Origin: Abditibacterium sp.
GTDB lineage: Bacteria > Armatimonadota > Abditibacteriia > Abditibacteriales > Abditibacteriaceae
Assembly (NCBI GenBank): GCA_030448265.1
Contig: JAUJNG010000027.1
Location: forward strand, 1-55,167
Direction of reading: 5' to 3'
DNA length: 55,167 bases
Part shown: in pieces, positions 52,961-55,167 of the stretch
Layout of the letters: every line of letters begins with the position of its first letter
How positions within the stretch are numbered: the stretch's first letter is position 1
Made by a program: the position numbers and the translations under genes
Notes under the pieces: model-generated
Databases searched by the model: none
What the model saw: only the letters and a program-made list of their open reading frames with translations
Told to the model about the DNA's origin: nothing

Positions 52961-53791
52961 TATTGGCGCGGCGCGGCGCAATCGGCTGCAAAATCTGGCG
53001 GCGCGCGGGCGTGAGGCGTTCCAGCAGCGCGGGCGAATATTCGTAGCCGTAGCGCGTGCTGCCCCACGAAACGCCGTAGCGATAAATCACCACGCGCCGC
53101 TCGCCTGGATTGGTGCGCGAACTGGCGCCGTGCGCCAGGCCGTCCACGAACATCAGCGCGTCGCCTTTATTGAGATGCACTTCGATGGCGCCTTCCATGG
53201 TGTCCATCGGTGTCGGCCCGCGACGCTGGGCGTTCACTTTCACCTGCGGGTGCCGAAAGTTCGATTTGTGCGAGCCAGGAATTATCATCGTGCCGCCATC
53301 GCCTGGGCCGATGTCGGTCAGGGCGAGCAGCACGTTGACCTGACCGCAGCGAAACGCGCCGTTGTTATAGCGATACTGCCCGCGCGTCGATCCCTGAAAG
53401 CCGCCCGAATGGACTGGGAAAACCCGCCACTGCGCCGAATCGAGGCGAAGCACTCGTCGATGAAGACGCCCTGCGTGTAAGACCCCAGATCGCCGCACCA
53501 GCGCTGCGCGTGGGGCAGCCAGGAAGGATGGTCGATGAGGCGCTCGAAGGGTTCGCCCGCTTCCACGATGTTTTGCAGTTCGGTGCCCACAACGCCGTGA
53601 TTGTCGAAGCGCTGCACGTTGCCGTGCCACTCCTGAAATTCCAGGGGCGGAAACTCATCCAGAACGCGATTCAAATCGGCCACTAAATCCGCTTCGGCGG
53701 CGCCGCGCAAAATGACGTAACCGCGCAAATCGAACAAATAATCCAGCAGTTCAGTGTCGGCGGCGGCTTCGTTATCGGTGTGGGGGTTCAT
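52944..53791 (-). pseudogene. Phytanoyl-CoA dioxygenase family protein, one frameshift
   Basis: Two minus-strand frames form one PhyH-type Fe(II)/2-oxoglutarate dioxygenase. The first (from ATG 53791) reads through FDLRGYVILRGAAEADLVADLN and QGVFIDECFASIRRSGG. The second continues as SGGFQGSTRGQYRYNNGAFRCGQVNVLLAL, GDGGTMIIPGSHKSNF and DALMFVDGLAHGASSRTNPGERRVV. The switch is at the GGGAAAACCC run (53416-53425); one added base restores 282 residues, the normal family length. Such enzymes hydroxylate small molecules. The frameshift is probably a sequencing error. Confidence 0.83.
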
Positions 53792-53940
53792 GTAAGGGAT
53801 TGTGCCTCTTCTGGCAGTCCAGAGGCAAGCGGAAAATCGGTCAAAGTAGGAGATTCCAGACCTTGTTTTTCGCTGTGACAGATGAAAAGAGCGGCATTCG
53901 ACAAAAAATCAGACTCCCCGCAAGTCGAGGCAACTGCAGG

Positions 53941-54028
53941 GGAAATTTTTAACCACAGAGACACGGAGAATGGGGAGAAAACCTTTTAAAATCTCTGCGC
54001 CTCTGTGTCTCTGTGGTTAGAAATTTCC
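53941..54028. repeat. Inverted repeat CACAGAGACACGGAG type
   Basis: Arms 53941-53968 and 54001-54028 are 28-base near-perfect reverse complements (GGAAATTTTTAACCACAGAGACACGGAG). Palindromes with this CACAGAGACACAGAG theme are known from intergenic regions of many unrelated bacteria. It lies 15 bases after the stop of the AraC gene. Confidence 0.9.
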
Positions 54029-54042
54029 GTCATCGACCAGCA

Positions 54043-54924
54043 TCAGGCGTGTTTGGCCAGGGCCAAAAACTGGCGCGGCGAGAGGCCGGTTTCGCCTTTG
54101 AACACGCGCGCGAAATGCGAGGCGTCGTCGAAACCGCACTGGCGCGCGACTTCGGCGACCGGCAGATGGTGGTGGCGCAAAATCTCCTCGGCGCGGCGCA
54201 CGCGGGCTGCGGTCTGCACTTTGTTGGGGCTGGTGTTTAGCACGGCGCGAAACATGCGGCGCAGATGATCGGCGCTCCAGCCGACGCGCCGCGCCGCTTC
54301 TCCGACGCTCAGGGGCGTTTCGCGCGGCGCTTCGAGCAGTTCGCGCGCGCGGGAAACGCGCCGCAGCGCATCGGCGCCGATGTCGGCGCGGCCCTGGAGT
54401 TGGGACAGCTCACCCGCCTCGCGCCCGATTTGCAAAAAGGCGAACGCCAAAAGCGCGCCCGCCGCTTCGTGCGACTGCGCGTCGCCGCGCCCATACTCGG
54501 CCACGACCTCTTCCAAGGCGCGCCGCACGCGCGGGCGACCGCGCAGATCGAGAGCGGGATTTTGGCTCAAATCCCAGTTCGGCACCTGCTGCGCGCGGCG
54601 AAACAAAGAGCGCTCGATGGGTTCGTGAGCGGGACGAGAAACCGGAAAAGTGAGGGTGTCGTGCTGCGCCTGCCAGTCGAAATGCACGCCCAGAAGATGG
54701 AGCGGCTCTCCGTCGCCGGCGCGCCACGAATGCCACTGGTCAGGCTGAATCAGAAACAAAAAGTCCGGCGCGGCGCGCACTGTTTGGTCTTGGCGCTTAA
54801 AGTGCCCACAGCCGCTCACGACGTAAACCAGTTCGTGATCGTAGATGCGGCGCGGCGCCATCGCATCCGCGACCGAAGAGGTATTGGCCCAGCGAATAAA
54901 GGGCACGCCGAAAGAAAAAATCAT
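54043..54924 (-). CDS. AraC-family transcriptional regulator
   Basis: The 293-residue protein has an N-terminal cupin sensor domain (about 1-140: YDHELVYVVSGCGHF, PDQWHSW, LLGVHFDW) and a C-terminal double helix-turn-helix (about 190-290). The second helix-turn-helix has the AraC signature VAEVARQCGFDDASHFARVFKGETGLSPRQF. ATG 54924 is chosen over longer frames because upstream codons run into the poly-G contig end. The sensor type suggests a sugar ligand, in line with nearby glycosidase genes, but this is inferred. Confidence 0.93.
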   Translation of the reverse strand: MIFSFGVPFIRWANTSSVADAMAPRRIYDHELVYVVSGCGHFKRQDQTVRAAPDFLFLIQPDQWHSWRAGDGEPLHLLGVHFDWQAQHDTLTFPVSRPAHEPIERSLFRRAQQVPNWDLSQNPALDLRGRPRVRRALEEVVAEYGRGDAQSHEAAGALLAFAFLQIGREAGELSQLQGRADIGADALRRVSRARELLEAPRETPLSVGEAARRVGWSADHLRRMFRAVLNTSPNKVQTAARVRRAEEILRHHHLPVAEVARQCGFDDASHFARVFKGETGLSPRQFLALAKHA

Positions 54925-54956
54925 GGTTGGAGTTTTTGCGCTCAAAAAGAGCACAG

Positions 54957-55167
54957 GGTTTGTAGTAGCGGGGGGGGGGGGGGGGGGGGGTCGTGGGGGG
55001 GGGGGCCCACCCCCGCGCCCCCCCCCCCCCAGCCCCCACACCCCCCATAAATACACAGCCAAAAAACACCCAAACAAAACACAAACACGCCAACCACCCC
55101 AGACACAGACAGGCCCCCCCGCAGGGAGGGGCGCACAGAGGCCCGCTCGAAGCACACCACCACCAAA
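54957..55167. other. Poly-G/C contig end starting in repeat family C
   Basis: After GTTTGTAGTAGCG (54958-54970), identical to part of the palindrome at 17961-18060, the sequence turns into long G and C runs and then A/C-rich filler. No gene is supportable. The assembly appears to have stopped inside a repeat and been extended with unreliable bases. Confidence 0.75.

Noticed and set aside
53914..53940. Second IS200 end (CCCCGCAAGTCGAGG...CTGCAGGGG)
   Set aside because: It can form a weak hairpin and loosely resembles the IS200 ends, but similarity is too low and no transposase is nearby.

Overview
The window reads as one bacterial contig from a moderately GC-rich, free-living organism. Several proteins of the prepilin-like type with an N-terminal FTLIELLVVIAI segment and a C-terminal H-X9-DG motif are present. 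Together with secreted glycoside hydrolases, an M55 peptidase and a PQQ-propeller protein, this suits Armatimonadota, Abditibacteriota or Planctomycetota-like bacteria. I lean to the first two, but no rRNA or other decisive marker is present. Both ends (about 1-130 and 54970-55167) are low-complexity sequence that looks like assembly debris, so the window is probably a whole contig.

Layout. 1-3.8 kb: sulfate adenylyltransferase, an Rrf2 regulator, ClpS, RsmG and a small membrane protein. 3.9-8.8 kb: a GH1-like/RmlD fusion, a tiny acidic protein, a UDP-sugar pyrophosphorylase and an IS200-like element. 8.8-15.8 kb: an LCP cell-wall ligase, a frameshifted glycogen synthase divergent from a large GH13 enzyme, and a thioredoxin-like protein. 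15.8-23.1 kb: tRNA-Ala, an amino-acid-dehydrogenase/D-aminopeptidase pair, an amidase, a frameshifted C39-like peptidase and a phosphoesterase/PQQ-propeller protein. 23.4-29 kb: two H-X9-DG pilin-like proteins, a secreted lysozyme-like protein, tRNA-Val, a YprB-like nuclease and an ArsS-like radical SAM enzyme. 29-36.9 kb: intein-containing DnaE, ArfB, an ABC-F ATPase and a small basic ORF. 36.9-42.6 kb: a LacI regulator, a pilin-like gene behind a palindromic operator, and a large secreted clan GH-A hydrolase. 42.8-46.9 kb: DUF1854 protein, a membrane/H-X9-DG fusion and an ABC exporter. 47.3-55.2 kb: an NtrC-type regulator, a solitary integron gene cassette, a deleted IS1-family element, a GH63-like hydrolase, a frameshifted PhyH dioxygenase and an AraC regulator.

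The most striking property is the number of long inverted repeats between genes. At least fifteen gaps carry palindromes with arms of roughly 20-80 bp, in several sequence families. One family (core GGCGGGGCTTGCGCCCTC) occurs five times, once in frame inside the GH13 coding sequence. Four loci (glgA, the C39-like peptidase, phyH and perhaps the LCP start) are broken by single-base indels, mostly in homopolymers. This looks more like residual sequencing error than gene decay.

Best candidates for new biology: the palindrome families; the lone integron cassette with a perfectly reconstructed attC; a small basic ORF with a terminator hairpin inside its reading frame, the layout of ArfA/BrfA ribosome-rescue genes; a LacI gene next to a 16-bp perfect palindrome over a pilin-gene promoter; and a membrane protein fused to an H-X9-DG domain in an operon with an ABC exporter and DUF1854 protein.
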